Below, piece after piece: positions 25,442 through 34,035 of a stretch of 64,000 nt of DNA (position 1 is the first letter of the stretch; each line of letters starts with the position of its first letter). Where the stretch lies: positions 62,001 through 126,000 of the forward strand of contig NZ_CANMEH010000006.1 in the NCBI RefSeq assembly GCF_947496875.1, written 5' to 3'. This DNA comes from an uncultured Paracoccus sp. (GTDB taxonomy: Bacteria > Pseudomonadota > Alphaproteobacteria > Rhodobacterales > Rhodobacteraceae). Position numbers and translations under genes: made by a program. Below the pieces are notes generated by a model. It was given only the letters and a program-made list of their open reading frames with translations, made no database searches and had not been told where the DNA came from.

Positions 25442-26548
25442 ATGCGTTTCGCCACAATTTCGCTGGCGGTCGCGCTGGGCCTTGCGGCCTGCGGCCCCGC
25501 AGACAACCCGCAATCGCAGGCACCGGCCGCCGCCGAAGCGACGCCACCGATCTATCAGGAGCGGATCGACACCGGACCCAATGGCGAGCCGCTTCGGATT
25601 CCCGCCATCAAGCCCGCCTATCTGACCGAACGCAACCAGCGCCAGCGCGTCGCCTATTACGGGTCCGAGGCCCCGGGCACCATCGTCGTCGACCCCTATG
25701 CACGCGTGCTCTACGACGTGATGGAAGGCGGCGAGGCGATGCGGTTCGGCATTGCCGTCGGCAAGGAAGGCACCGGTTTCGCGGGCGAGGCCAACATCAA
25801 GCGCAAGGCGAAATGGCCGTCCTGGACGCCAACCGCCAACATGGTCGCGACCCAGCCGGAGCTGTACGAGCCCGTCAAGGCCGGGCTGCCGGGCGGGCTG
25901 GAAAACCCGCTGGGGTCCCGGGCGCTGTATCTGTACCAGGGCGGTCGCGACACGATGTACCGCATCCACGGCACCATGGACCCGTCGTCGATCGGCAAGG
26001 CGACCTCGGCCGGGTGCATCCGGCTGTTCAACCAGGACATCATGGATCTGTTCGACGAAACCCCGCTGGGGACTCGTGTGAAGGTCCGGACCCCGGCGGA
26101 AAGCGCCCAAATGGAAGGCCCGCTGACCGAAACGCCCGATGGCTATCTGCTGCCCGCCGGCCCGACCCCGCAGCCCGGAACCGGGCAGGTGTCGGCTGCG
26201 GCGCCGGCGCCGGTCGCCCCGGCCGCACCGGTGCGGGTCGCCGCCGCGCCGGCCGCCACGGCCCCGGCTGCGGTCGCGCAGGCCAGCCCCGCACCCGTGA
26301 CCGTCACCCCGCTCGCCGCCGCGCAGACCAGCCCGGCGGCCGTCCCGGTCGAACCGGTGGCCATCGCGCCCACCTATGTCGCACCGCTGCCGGTCGCTCC
26401 GGTCGCTCCGGTCGCCGCGGCACCGATGGTGTCCCCGGTCGAAAGCGCCGTGTCGCCGCGGCGGGGCATCGTCCCGGCGTTCCGCCCGTCCGTGATAGCG
26501 GTCGACGGCACGTCGCCGGTCGAAAGCGCCGTCAAGCCGCGGTTCTGA
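25442..26548 (+). CDS. L,D-transpeptidase lipoprotein (YkuD/ErfK family)
   Basis: This 368-residue enzyme makes 3-3 cross-links or attaches proteins to peptidoglycan. A lipoprotein signal ends at LGLAAC (cysteine at residue 19). The YkuD domain (about 70-225) carries the catalytic motif: H176 in RIHGTMD and C192 in SAGCIRLFN. The last 130 residues form an Ala/Pro/Val-rich tail, probably a spacer, in which VESAVSPRR and VESAVKPRF recur. ATG 25442 has AAGGA seven bases upstream; longer starts would destroy the signal peptide. A lytic transglycosylase gene follows, suggesting joint wall remodelling. Confidence 0.92.
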   Translation: MRFATISLAVALGLAACGPADNPQSQAPAAAEATPPIYQERIDTGPNGEPLRIPAIKPAYLTERNQRQRVAYYGSEAPGTIVVDPYARVLYDVMEGGEAMRFGIAVGKEGTGFAGEANIKRKAKWPSWTPTANMVATQPELYEPVKAGLPGGLENPLGSRALYLYQGGRDTMYRIHGTMDPSSIGKATSAGCIRLFNQDIMDLFDETPLGTRVKVRTPAESAQMEGPLTETPDGYLLPAGPTPQPGTGQVSAAAPAPVAPAAPVRVAAAPAATAPAAVAQASPAPVTVTPLAAAQTSPAAVPVEPVAIAPTYVAPLPVAPVAPVAAAPMVSPVESAVSPRRGIVPAFRPSVIAVDGTSPVESAVKPRF

Positions 26549-26723
26549 CCTCCCGCCAGGCCGGACCGCTGTCAGTTGCCCCCCCGGCGTCCTGCGCCGG
26601 GCGGCGCGTGAGGCCGGCCCGATCGGATAGTCCGGCCGACCATGGCGCAACCGCCGGGCGCATGCCCGCCCGGTTCCCACACGTGGACAAATCTGCTAAT
26701 CCTGCGCGGCTGATGCGAGGGCC

Positions 26724-27641
26724 ATGATGCTGCGGATTGTTCTGACGATGGTCGGGCTGGCGCTGGGGGTCGGCGCAGCCCCTGCGCGCGAGGCGGTGGA
26801 CGCCTATGAGGGGCTGACCCCGCCACGCCTGTCCGACGACCGGCGCTGCACCGACGACGGGCGCAGCTGCATCGAGGCCGCGACCTATGTGGTCGATGTG
26901 TGCACGACGATCGAGCGGGCGGCCACCGACAACAAGCTGGACCCGAATTTCCTCGCGCGCCTGCTGTGGAAGGAAAGCCTGTTCGAGCCCAACGCCGTGT
27001 CGCATGCCGGCGCGCAGGGGATCGCGCAGTTCATGCCGGGCACGGCCCGGATCCGCAAGCTGGACGACCCGTTCAACCCCGCCAAGGCGATCCATGCCTC
27101 GGCCGCCTATCTGGCCTATCTGGCCGACGGGTTCGGCAATCTCGGCCTGGCCGCCGTCGCCTATAACGGGGGCGAGACGCGGGCGATGAACTTCTACAAC
27201 GGCGGCCAGGTTCTGCCGTACGAGACCCAGGACTATGTCGAGGCGATCACCGGCCACAACGCCTGGAAGTGGCGCGACAACCCGCCGGCCGAGGTCGACC
27301 TGCGCCTGGACAAGGGCCAGCCGTTCCGCGAATCCTGCATCAAGCTCGCCGGAAACCGCAAGCTGAAGGAATTCGGCATCAAGCCCCGCGACTGGCCGTG
27401 GGGGGTGATCGTCGCGTCCCACCCCAACCAGTCGGGCGCGCAGGCCCAGGTCAGCCGGCTGAACCGGCAGTTGCGGCCGATCCTGGGCGGTCGCAAGGTC
27501 GATTACGTCCGCAAGTCGCTGACCGGCAATGTCCGAAAGGTGTACACCGCCCAGGTCGGCTATGGCTCGCGCGGCGAGGCGGCGGCGTTCTGCAACCGGC
27601 TGAAGTCGCTGGGCGGCCGCTGCATCGTGCTGAAGAACTGA
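26724..27641 (+). CDS. Lytic transglycosylase with SPOR-like C-terminal domain
   Basis: This 305-residue periplasmic enzyme cleaves peptidoglycan glycan strands. A signal peptide (about 1-21) precedes the SLT domain (about 60-170): LLWKESLFEPNAVSHAGAQGIAQFMPGTA contains the catalytic glutamate in WKES, then AVAYNGGE and LPYETQDYV. The C-terminal 80 residues (WGVIVASHPNQSGAQAQVSRL through GRCIVLKN) look like a SPOR-type fold, which binds denuded glycan at division sites; that assignment is tentative. Starts at 26724 or 26727 are both possible. It lies 175 bases after the L,D-transpeptidase gene. Confidence 0.9.
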   Translation: MMLRIVLTMVGLALGVGAAPAREAVDAYEGLTPPRLSDDRRCTDDGRSCIEAATYVVDVCTTIERAATDNKLDPNFLARLLWKESLFEPNAVSHAGAQGIAQFMPGTARIRKLDDPFNPAKAIHASAAYLAYLADGFGNLGLAAVAYNGGETRAMNFYNGGQVLPYETQDYVEAITGHNAWKWRDNPPAEVDLRLDKGQPFRESCIKLAGNRKLKEFGIKPRDWPWGVIVASHPNQSGAQAQVSRLNRQLRPILGGRKVDYVRKSLTGNVRKVYTAQVGYGSRGEAAAFCNRLKSLGGRCIVLKN

Positions 27642-27689
27642 GCGCCCCGGCGCGGCCGGGACGCGCCGCAACCGGATCGTCGGGGCCGT

Positions 27690-27719
27690 CGAAACCCCGG
27701 CCGGGCGACCCGACCGGGG
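27690..27719 (-). terminator. Terminator of the solute-binding protein gene
   Basis: A stem of CCCCGG/CCGGGG plus an inner CGGG/CCCG around a CGA loop (27695-27719) is followed on the minus strand by TTTCG. It lies eight bases past the stop codon of the binding-protein gene, between two convergent genes. Confidence 0.65.
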
Positions 27720-27726
27720 GGGCGGT

Positions 27727-29199
27727 TCATTCGGTCCAGCGCACCTCGGTCAGGTCGTTGGCGGGGGTGGGCGAGTTTTCCCACAGCCCCTCGATCTTCG
27801 CGTTCGCGACCCCGGTCTTGGCCAGCTGGAAGAGCCAGGCGACCGGCTGATCCTCGGCCAGCTTGGCCTGGATCTCCTTCAGCAGGGCGCTGCGTTCGGC
27901 GGGATCGACCGCGGCCTTGAGCCGGTCGTGCAGGGCCACGTAGTCCGGGTCCGCATAGCCGAAATAATAGTCCGGGCGGGCAAAGATATCGACGTCCATC
28001 GGCTCGACATGGCTGATGATCGTCAGGTCGTAATCATGCCCCTTGTGGACCGTTTCCAGCCACTGGGCCCATTCCATGTTGGTGGTCTCGGTGGCGATCC
28101 CGACCGCGCGCAGCTGCGTCGCGACGATCTCGCCCCCGCGGCGGGCATAGGGCGTGGGCGGCAGGGCGAGGCGCAGGGTCAGGTCCTGAACCCCCGCCTC
28201 GGCCAGCAGCTGCCGGGCCTGCTCGGGGTCGTGGGGCGACTTGTCCAGCAGGTCGACGTAATCGGGGTGATGGGGCGGGAAATGGCTGCCGATCGGGGTG
28301 CCGTAGCCGAACATGGCACCGTCGATGATCGCCTGCCGGTCCACAGCCAGCGCGATCGCCCGGCGCACCCGGATGTCGTCCAGCGGCGGGTTCCTGTTGT
28401 TCATCGACAGGATCGTCTCGCCCTCGGTGGTGCCGACGATCACCTTGAAGCGCGGGTCGGCCTTCAGCTGTTCCAAGGTCTCGGGCGCCGGATAGGTCGG
28501 GAAGGCGTCGACATCCTCGGCCATCATTGCCGCAAACGCCGCAGTCGGGTCGCCGATGAACCGGAAGGTGGCCTGCGCCAGTGCCGGCTTGTCGCCCCAG
28601 TAGCCGTCGAACCGGGTCAGCGTCAGCCGGTCGCCCTGGCGCCACTCGCCGAACATGAACGGACCGGTGCCGACCGGACGGGTCGAATTGCCGGCGGCCG
28701 ACGCCTCGTCCACCATGGCCGCGTCGCCCCAGGCCATCTTGAACGGGAACGCGCCGTCCGGCGCCTTCAGCGTGACGCGCGCCAATTGCGGGGACACCGC
28801 CTCGACCGACTCGATCCCCTCGAACAGGCCCTTCTGTGCATTCGTCGACTCCTCTGCCATGGCGCGGGTCAGGGAAAAGACGACATCGTCGGCGGTGAAA
28901 TCGGCGCCGTCGTGGAACTTGACGCCCGGATGCAGGTGGAAGTCGTAGACCCGGCCGTCTTCCTGCACGTCCCAGCGCTCGGCGAGGGATGGCAGGATCG
29001 ATCCGTCAGGACCGAACCTGGTCAGCCCCTCGAACAGGTTCGTGTAGGTGACCTCGTCGATGGCGGCAGCCGCACCCGAGGTCGGGTCGAGCGTCGGCGG
29101 TTCCAGGACCATGCCCAGCGTGATGGCGTCCTTGGCGGCCAGCGCCGGACCGGACAGCACAGCCAGCGCGGCGGCCGTCGTCAGTAGCGTGCGGAACAT
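27727..29199 (-). CDS. ABC transporter solute-binding protein, family 5 (peptide/nickel type)
   Basis: This 490-residue periplasmic protein delivers peptides or related solutes to a DppBC-type importer. The signal peptide ends near GPALA-AKD (residue 22). Family 5 motifs are LGMVLEPPTLDPTSGAAAAIDEVTYTNLFEGL, the LAERWDVQEDGRVYDFHLHPGVKFHDGADFTADDVVFSL block, and RRAIALAVDRQAII. The nearest permeases of the right type, at 20656-22499, lack a binding protein and lie on the same strand 5.2 kb away, so this may be their partner. An adjacent partner is absent. It ends in a terminator. Confidence 0.92.
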   Translation of the reverse strand: MFRTLLTTAAALAVLSGPALAAKDAITLGMVLEPPTLDPTSGAAAAIDEVTYTNLFEGLTRFGPDGSILPSLAERWDVQEDGRVYDFHLHPGVKFHDGADFTADDVVFSLTRAMAEESTNAQKGLFEGIESVEAVSPQLARVTLKAPDGAFPFKMAWGDAAMVDEASAAGNSTRPVGTGPFMFGEWRQGDRLTLTRFDGYWGDKPALAQATFRFIGDPTAAFAAMMAEDVDAFPTYPAPETLEQLKADPRFKVIVGTTEGETILSMNNRNPPLDDIRVRRAIALAVDRQAIIDGAMFGYGTPIGSHFPPHHPDYVDLLDKSPHDPEQARQLLAEAGVQDLTLRLALPPTPYARRGGEIVATQLRAVGIATETTNMEWAQWLETVHKGHDYDLTIISHVEPMDVDIFARPDYYFGYADPDYVALHDRLKAAVDPAERSALLKEIQAKLAEDQPVAWLFQLAKTGVANAKIEGLWENSPTPANDLTEVRWTE

Positions 29200-29320
29200 C
29201 GTCTTCCCCCGGTGATGCGTCCGGCCAGCGGGCCAGTTCGGTCAGGGCGCAGCCTGCGGTCAAAACCGGGTCCGATCAAGCCCCGCGCGGCACCGCCCGG
29301 CTGGCGCTGGTCCGGTCCGG

Positions 29321-30031
29321 TCAGGCCCGGACACCGCGCGTGGCGCGGGCGGGGATCAGCTGCTGCACCAGCCCGGCCAGCAGCAGCCACAGCGAGGTGA
29401 TGACCAGCCCCCAGTGGGCCCAGCTCTGCGGGTCGAAATGGACCAGCGCGGCCCAGGCGGCAAAGCCGACCCAGGCGACGGCGATCGGGAGGGACACCGC
29501 GCGCCAGCGTTCGGTGCGGACCGGGTGGATGAACTTGATGTTGGTGAACATCGTGATCGCCAGCGCGACCACCACGAACAGCGTCAGACGCCAGTCAGGT
29601 TTCAGCGCGAACAGCACCAGCACCACCATGTTCCAGCAGGCCGGAAAGCCCGCAAAGCTGTTGTCGCGCGTCTTCATCCGCGTGTCGGCGAAATAGATGA
29701 CCGAGCCGTAGACGATGCAGATGATCGCCACCCAGCCGGTCCAGCCGTCCAGCAGGTTCGACTTGAACAGCGCATAGGCCGGGATGAAGACATAGGTGAT
29801 ATAGTCGATGATCAGGTCCATCAGGACCCCGTCATAGGTCGGCCAGTTTTCCTTGGCGCCATAGCGGCGCGCCAGCGGCCCGTCGATCCCGTCGACGGCC
29901 AGCGCCGCGACCAGCCAGGCGAACATCACCGACCAGCGCTCCTCGACCGCCGCCAGCATCGCCAGCATCGCCAGGACCGCACCGGTGGCCGTCAGCAGGT
30001 GGACGGACAGGGCCTTGAGCCGCAATTCCAT
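29321..30031 (-). CDS. pcs: Phosphatidylcholine synthase
   Basis: This 236-residue membrane enzyme condenses CDP-diacylglycerol with choline to make phosphatidylcholine. It has about seven to eight hydrophobic segments. The CDP-alcohol phosphotransferase motif is DGIDGPLARRYG followed after a short gap by YDGVLMDLIIDY, supplying the metal-binding aspartates in the pattern seen in Pcs rather than in the phosphatidylglycerol synthases. The start ATG 30031 begins MELRLKALSVHLL; an upstream start would add 18 unrelated residues. The adjacent fpr gene is divergent. Choline uptake could come from transporters such as the BCCT gene in this window. Confidence 0.9.
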   Translation of the reverse strand: MELRLKALSVHLLTATGAVLAMLAMLAAVEERWSVMFAWLVAALAVDGIDGPLARRYGAKENWPTYDGVLMDLIIDYITYVFIPAYALFKSNLLDGWTGWVAIICIVYGSVIYFADTRMKTRDNSFAGFPACWNMVVLVLFALKPDWRLTLFVVVALAITMFTNIKFIHPVRTERWRAVSLPIAVAWVGFAAWAALVHFDPQSWAHWGLVITSLWLLLAGLVQQLIPARATRGVRA

Positions 30032-30195
30032 GGCGCGCCTTGTCGCATTGCGCGTCGCAGGGTGCAATGGCAGGAGCCGGGGCACAGGCCGGGGCAGGCC
30101 CTGATGGCCCCGGATCCGACGCTCACCGGCTTGCCGTCTTTCGATCGGGCGCGGATTGGCCTAGACAGCTGCCAGATTCCAACGGGGACCACCGC

Positions 30196-31020
30196 ATGGC
30201 CGACATGCCGAAGCCGACCAGATCCGTCACGCAGCCCGACCTGCAGACGGTGACGCATGTGCGGCACTGGACGGACTGGCTGTTCTCGTTCCGGGTGACG
30301 CGGCCCGCGAGCCTGCGGTTCCGGTCGGGCGAGTTCGTGATGATCGGCCTGCCCGACGACGCCGGCAAGCCGGTGCTGCGGGCCTATTCGATCGCCTCGC
30401 CGGCCTGGGACGACGAACTGGAGTTCTATTCGATCAAGGTGCCGGACGGGCCGCTGACCTCGCGGCTGCAGCATATCCGCCCCGGCGACCCGATCATCCT
30501 GCGGCCCAAGCCGGTCGGCACGCTGGTGCTGGACGCACTGCTGCCGGGCCAGCGGCTGTGGCTGCTGGCGACCGGCACCGGGATTGCGCCGTTCGCGTCG
30601 CTGCTGCGCGACCCCGACACCTTCGGGCGCTATGCGCAGGTGGTGCTGATGCACACCTGCCGGACCGGGGCCGAGCTGGCCTACGGGGCGGCGCTGGTCG
30701 CGGGGCTGGAGGACGACCCGCTGCTGGCCGAGCTGTTCGGCGACGGCTTTGCGGACCGGCTGCTCTACTATCCCACCACCACGCGCGAGCCGTCGGCGCG
30801 GATGGGGCGGATCACCGACAACCTGCGCTCGGGCCGGGTGTTCGCCGATCTGGGGCTGCCGCCGATGAATGCGGCGGACGACCGGGCGATGGTGTGCGGG
30901 TCGCTGCCGTTCAACCAGGACGTCAAGGCGGTGCTGGAGGGATTCGGCCTGCACGAGGGCGCCAACAGCGACCCGCGCGAGTTCGTGGTGGAAAAGGCGT
31001 TCGTGGGCGAGGGGGTCTGA
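30196..31020 (+). CDS. fpr: Ferredoxin--NADP+ reductase
   Basis: This 274-residue flavoenzyme moves electrons between NADPH and ferredoxin or flavodoxin and serves in oxidative-stress defence and iron-sulphur assembly. The FAD-binding motif RAYSIASP lies at residues 62-69. The NADP-binding GTGIAPFASLLRDP spans 127-140, and CGSLPFNQDVKAVLEGFGLHEG closes the domain, ending in FVVEKAFVG. The start ATG 30196 gives MADMPKP. It is divergent from pcs across 164 bases, in which no promoter is convincing. Confidence 0.95.
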   Translation: MADMPKPTRSVTQPDLQTVTHVRHWTDWLFSFRVTRPASLRFRSGEFVMIGLPDDAGKPVLRAYSIASPAWDDELEFYSIKVPDGPLTSRLQHIRPGDPIILRPKPVGTLVLDALLPGQRLWLLATGTGIAPFASLLRDPDTFGRYAQVVLMHTCRTGAELAYGAALVAGLEDDPLLAELFGDGFADRLLYYPTTTREPSARMGRITDNLRSGRVFADLGLPPMNAADDRAMVCGSLPFNQDVKAVLEGFGLHEGANSDPREFVVEKAFVGEGV

Positions 31021-31189
31021 GGGCGGCGGCGGGCGGGGCAGGCAGCGGGCGGCGCGGGCGGTAGTCGGGTTCTGACCGGATCGGCGGGTCCCGCGCGATG
31101 CCCCGGAACCGGCCGGACAGCGGGGCTCCGCGCCGGGACGCAGCAACGGCATCCGCGCCGAACCGGCTGGCGGCGCAGGCCACGCGTCA

Positions 31190-31218
31190 TTGACAGGCCC
31201 GGCGGCGCCACCCATGTT
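31190..31218 (+). promoter_or_regulatory. Candidate promoter of topA
   Basis: TTGACA (31190-31195) is a perfect -35 box; CATGTT (31213-31218) follows after 17 bases with three consensus positions. The predicted start is about 22 bases before the topA ATG. The remaining 170 bases of the 227-base gap after fpr are GC-rich and show no gene. Confidence 0.45.
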
Positions 31219-31247
31219 CGCCCCCCGAAACGCCCAGGGGGCCTGCC

Positions 31248-33968
31248 ATGCCAGTCGTCGTCGTCGAATCGCCTGCCAAGGCCAAGACCATCAACAAGTA
31301 TCTGGGCGACGACTACACCGTGCTCGCTTCGTTCGGGCATGTCCGGGACCTGCCCGCCAAGGACGGTTCGGTGGACACCGACGCCGATTTCGACATGAAG
31401 TGGGAGGTCGCGTCCGAGTCCAAGAAGCACGTCAAGGCGATCCGCGACGCGCTGGCCAGCGACCCCAAGCTGATCCTGGCCACCGACCCCGACCGCGAGG
31501 GCGAGGCGATCAGCTGGCACCTGCTCGAGGCGCTGGCCCCGGCGCTGAAGAAGGGCGCCGAGGTCAGCCGCGTCACCTTCAACGCGATCACCAAGTCGGC
31601 GGTGACCGAGGCGATCGCCAACCCCCGGCAGATCGACCAGCCGCTGGTCGACGCCTATCTGGCGCGGCGCGCGCTGGACTACCTGGTCGGCTTCAACCTG
31701 TCGCCGGTGCTGTGGCGCAAGCTGCCGGGCGCCAAGTCCGCGGGGCGGGTCCAGTCGGTGGCGCTGCGCATCATCGTCGACCGCGAGATGGAGATCGAGG
31801 CGTTCCGCGCCCGCGAATACTGGACCGTCCATGCCACGCTGGCCACGCCGGGGGGCGAGACCTACCGGGCGCAGCTGGTCAGCTATGCCGGCCGCAAGCT
31901 GGACCGGTTCGACCTGGGCGACGCCGAACAGGCGCGGCTGGCGGTCAGCGCGGTGCAGTCCCGCGACCTGACCGTGACCTCGGTCGCGTCCAAGCCGGCC
32001 AGCCGCAATCCGTGGCCGCCCTTCATGACCTCGACCCTGCAGCAGGAGGCGTCGCGCAAGCTGGGGCTTGGCGCGCGCGCCTGCATGTCGGCGGCGCAGC
32101 GGCTCTACGAGGCGGGCCACATCACCTACATGCGGACCGACGGGATCGACATGGCGCCCGAGGCGGTGATGGCCGCGCGCGACGCCATCAAGGCGCGGTT
32201 CGGCGCCGAATACGTCCCGAAATCGCCGCGGATGTACAAGAACAAGGCCAAGAACGCGCAAGAGGCGCATGAGTGCATCCGTCCGACCGACATGATGCTG
32301 TCGCCCGACCGGCTGAACGCCGAGACCGAGCAGAAGAAGCTGTACGATCTGATATGGAAGCGTACGCTGGCATCCCAGATGGAGGCCGCCCGGATGGAGC
32401 GTACCACCGTCGAGATCGGCAGCGCCGACGGGCAGGTCGGGCTGCGCGCCACCGGGCAGGTGATGCTGTTCGACGGTTTCCTGCGCGTCTATGACCAGGG
32501 CCACGACGATGACGAGGGCGAGGACAGCGCCCGCCTGCCGCAGATCGCCGAGGGCGAGGCGGCCGCCAAGCGCGACGTCGTGCCGGAACAGCATTTCACC
32601 CAGCCGCCGCCCCGCTATACCGAAGCCACGCTGGTCAAGCGGATGGAGGAGCTGGGGATCGGCCGTCCGTCCACCTATGCCAGCATCGTCACGACGATCC
32701 AGGACCGCGAATATGTCCGCAAGGACAAGAACCGCCTGATCCCCGAGGACAAGGGGCGGCTGGTGACGGTGTTCCTGACCCGGTATTTCCCGCGCTATGT
32801 CAGCTATGACTTCACGGCCGACATGGAAGGCGAGCTGGATGACATCAGCAGCGGCAGCCGCGCCTATCGCGAGGTCTTGCGCCGGTTCTGGCGCGATTTC
32901 TCGGCCGCGCTCGAGGACACCAGCGAGCTGCGCATCACCGAGGTGCTGCAGGCGATCGACGAGGCGTTGGCCCCGCATCTGTACCCGCCGCGGGCGGACG
33001 GGGGCGATCCGCGCGAATGTCCGCTGTGCGGGCAGGGCCGTCTGAACCTGAAGACGGCGCGGTCCGGCGGCGCCTTCGTCGGCTGCACCAACTATCCCGA
33101 ATGCCGCTATACCCGGCCGCTGTCCGGGCCGGAGGGCGAGACGCTCGGCGACACCGTGCTGGGACAGGACAGCGCCGGCAACGAGATCAGCCTGAGGAAC
33201 GGCCGGTTCGGCCCCTATGTCCAGCGGGGCGAGGCGACCGAGGACGATCCCAAGCCGCAGCGGGCGTCGGTTCCCAAGGGGTGGGACGCTGCATCGGTCG
33301 ATCTGGACCGGGCGCTGATGCTGCTGGACCTGCCGCGCCAGATCGGACCGCACCCCGAGGATGGGGTCCCGATCGAGGCGTCGATCGGCCGCTACGGGCC
33401 CTATGTGAAGCACGGGCCGAAATACGCCAACCTGCCGGATGTGGACGAGGTGTTCACCATCGGCATGAACCGGGCGGTCGAGGTGCTGGCGCAGAAACAG
33501 CAACGGGGCCGCGGTGCGGCCGCCGCACCGCTGTCCGAACTGGGCGAGCATCCCGAGGGCGGTCCGGTGCAGGTGATGAACGGGCGGTTCGGCCCCTATG
33601 TGAAATGGGGCAAGATCAACGCCACGCTGCCCCGCGACCTGGCGCCCGAGGCGGTCACCATGGACCAGGCGCTGGAACTCATCGCCGCCCGCGCCGCCAA
33701 GTCGGGCAAGGGCACCGGCAGGACGGCCGCTGCCAAGACAGCGTCGAAGCCCAAGACGGCGGGCAAGACCGCGACGAGCAAGGTGGCCAAAAGCGGGGGC
33801 AAGGCCGCGGCAGGCAAGACGATCCGGGGCACGTCGAAAGCCGCGGCCGGGGCAAAGTCCAAGGCGGCCGGCACGACAACCCGCAAGGCGCCGGCCAAGG
33901 CTGCGCCCCGCAAGAAGGCCGCCGCCACCGGTGCGGCAGGGGGCAAGGCCGCCGACCCGGCCGTCTGA
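31248..33968 (+). CDS. topA: DNA topoisomerase I
   Basis: This 906-residue type IA topoisomerase relaxes negative supercoils. The N-terminal TOPRIM domain has VVVESPAKAKTI and the metal-binding DPDREGEAISWHLLE. The catalytic tyrosine is Y294 in HITYMRTDGID. A four-cysteine zinc finger of the C-terminal part lies near residue 590 (ECPLCGQ... CTNYPECRY), followed by topo-C repeats such as GRFGPYVKWG. The last 90 residues are Lys/Ala/Thr-rich, like a histone H1 tail, and probably bind DNA non-specifically. Start MPVVVVESPAK at 31248. Confidence 0.97.
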   Translation: MPVVVVESPAKAKTINKYLGDDYTVLASFGHVRDLPAKDGSVDTDADFDMKWEVASESKKHVKAIRDALASDPKLILATDPDREGEAISWHLLEALAPALKKGAEVSRVTFNAITKSAVTEAIANPRQIDQPLVDAYLARRALDYLVGFNLSPVLWRKLPGAKSAGRVQSVALRIIVDREMEIEAFRAREYWTVHATLATPGGETYRAQLVSYAGRKLDRFDLGDAEQARLAVSAVQSRDLTVTSVASKPASRNPWPPFMTSTLQQEASRKLGLGARACMSAAQRLYEAGHITYMRTDGIDMAPEAVMAARDAIKARFGAEYVPKSPRMYKNKAKNAQEAHECIRPTDMMLSPDRLNAETEQKKLYDLIWKRTLASQMEAARMERTTVEIGSADGQVGLRATGQVMLFDGFLRVYDQGHDDDEGEDSARLPQIAEGEAAAKRDVVPEQHFTQPPPRYTEATLVKRMEELGIGRPSTYASIVTTIQDREYVRKDKNRLIPEDKGRLVTVFLTRYFPRYVSYDFTADMEGELDDISSGSRAYREVLRRFWRDFSAALEDTSELRITEVLQAIDEALAPHLYPPRADGGDPRECPLCGQGRLNLKTARSGGAFVGCTNYPECRYTRPLSGPEGETLGDTVLGQDSAGNEISLRNGRFGPYVQRGEATEDDPKPQRASVPKGWDAASVDLDRALMLLDLPRQIGPHPEDGVPIEASIGRYGPYVKHGPKYANLPDVDEVFTIGMNRAVEVLAQKQQRGRGAAAAPLSELGEHPEGGPVQVMNGRFGPYVKWGKINATLPRDLAPEAVTMDQALELIAARAAKSGKGTGRTAAAKTASKPKTAGKTATSKVAKSGGKAAAGKTIRGTSKAAAGAKSKAAGTTTRKAPAKAAPRKKAAATGAAGGKAADPAV

Positions 33969-33979
33969 CGACAGGCGGT

Positions 33980-34007
33980 TTGACCTTGCCGTGAGCTCCG
34001 CTAGCCT
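33980..34007 (+). promoter_or_regulatory. Candidate promoter of ggt
   Basis: TTGACC and TAGCCT are spaced by 16 bases in the 67-base gap after topA. The -10 box matches three consensus positions. It would give ggt its own transcript. Confidence 0.35.
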
Positions 34008-34035
34008 TGGTTCAACCCAGGGAGGAGACATAACG

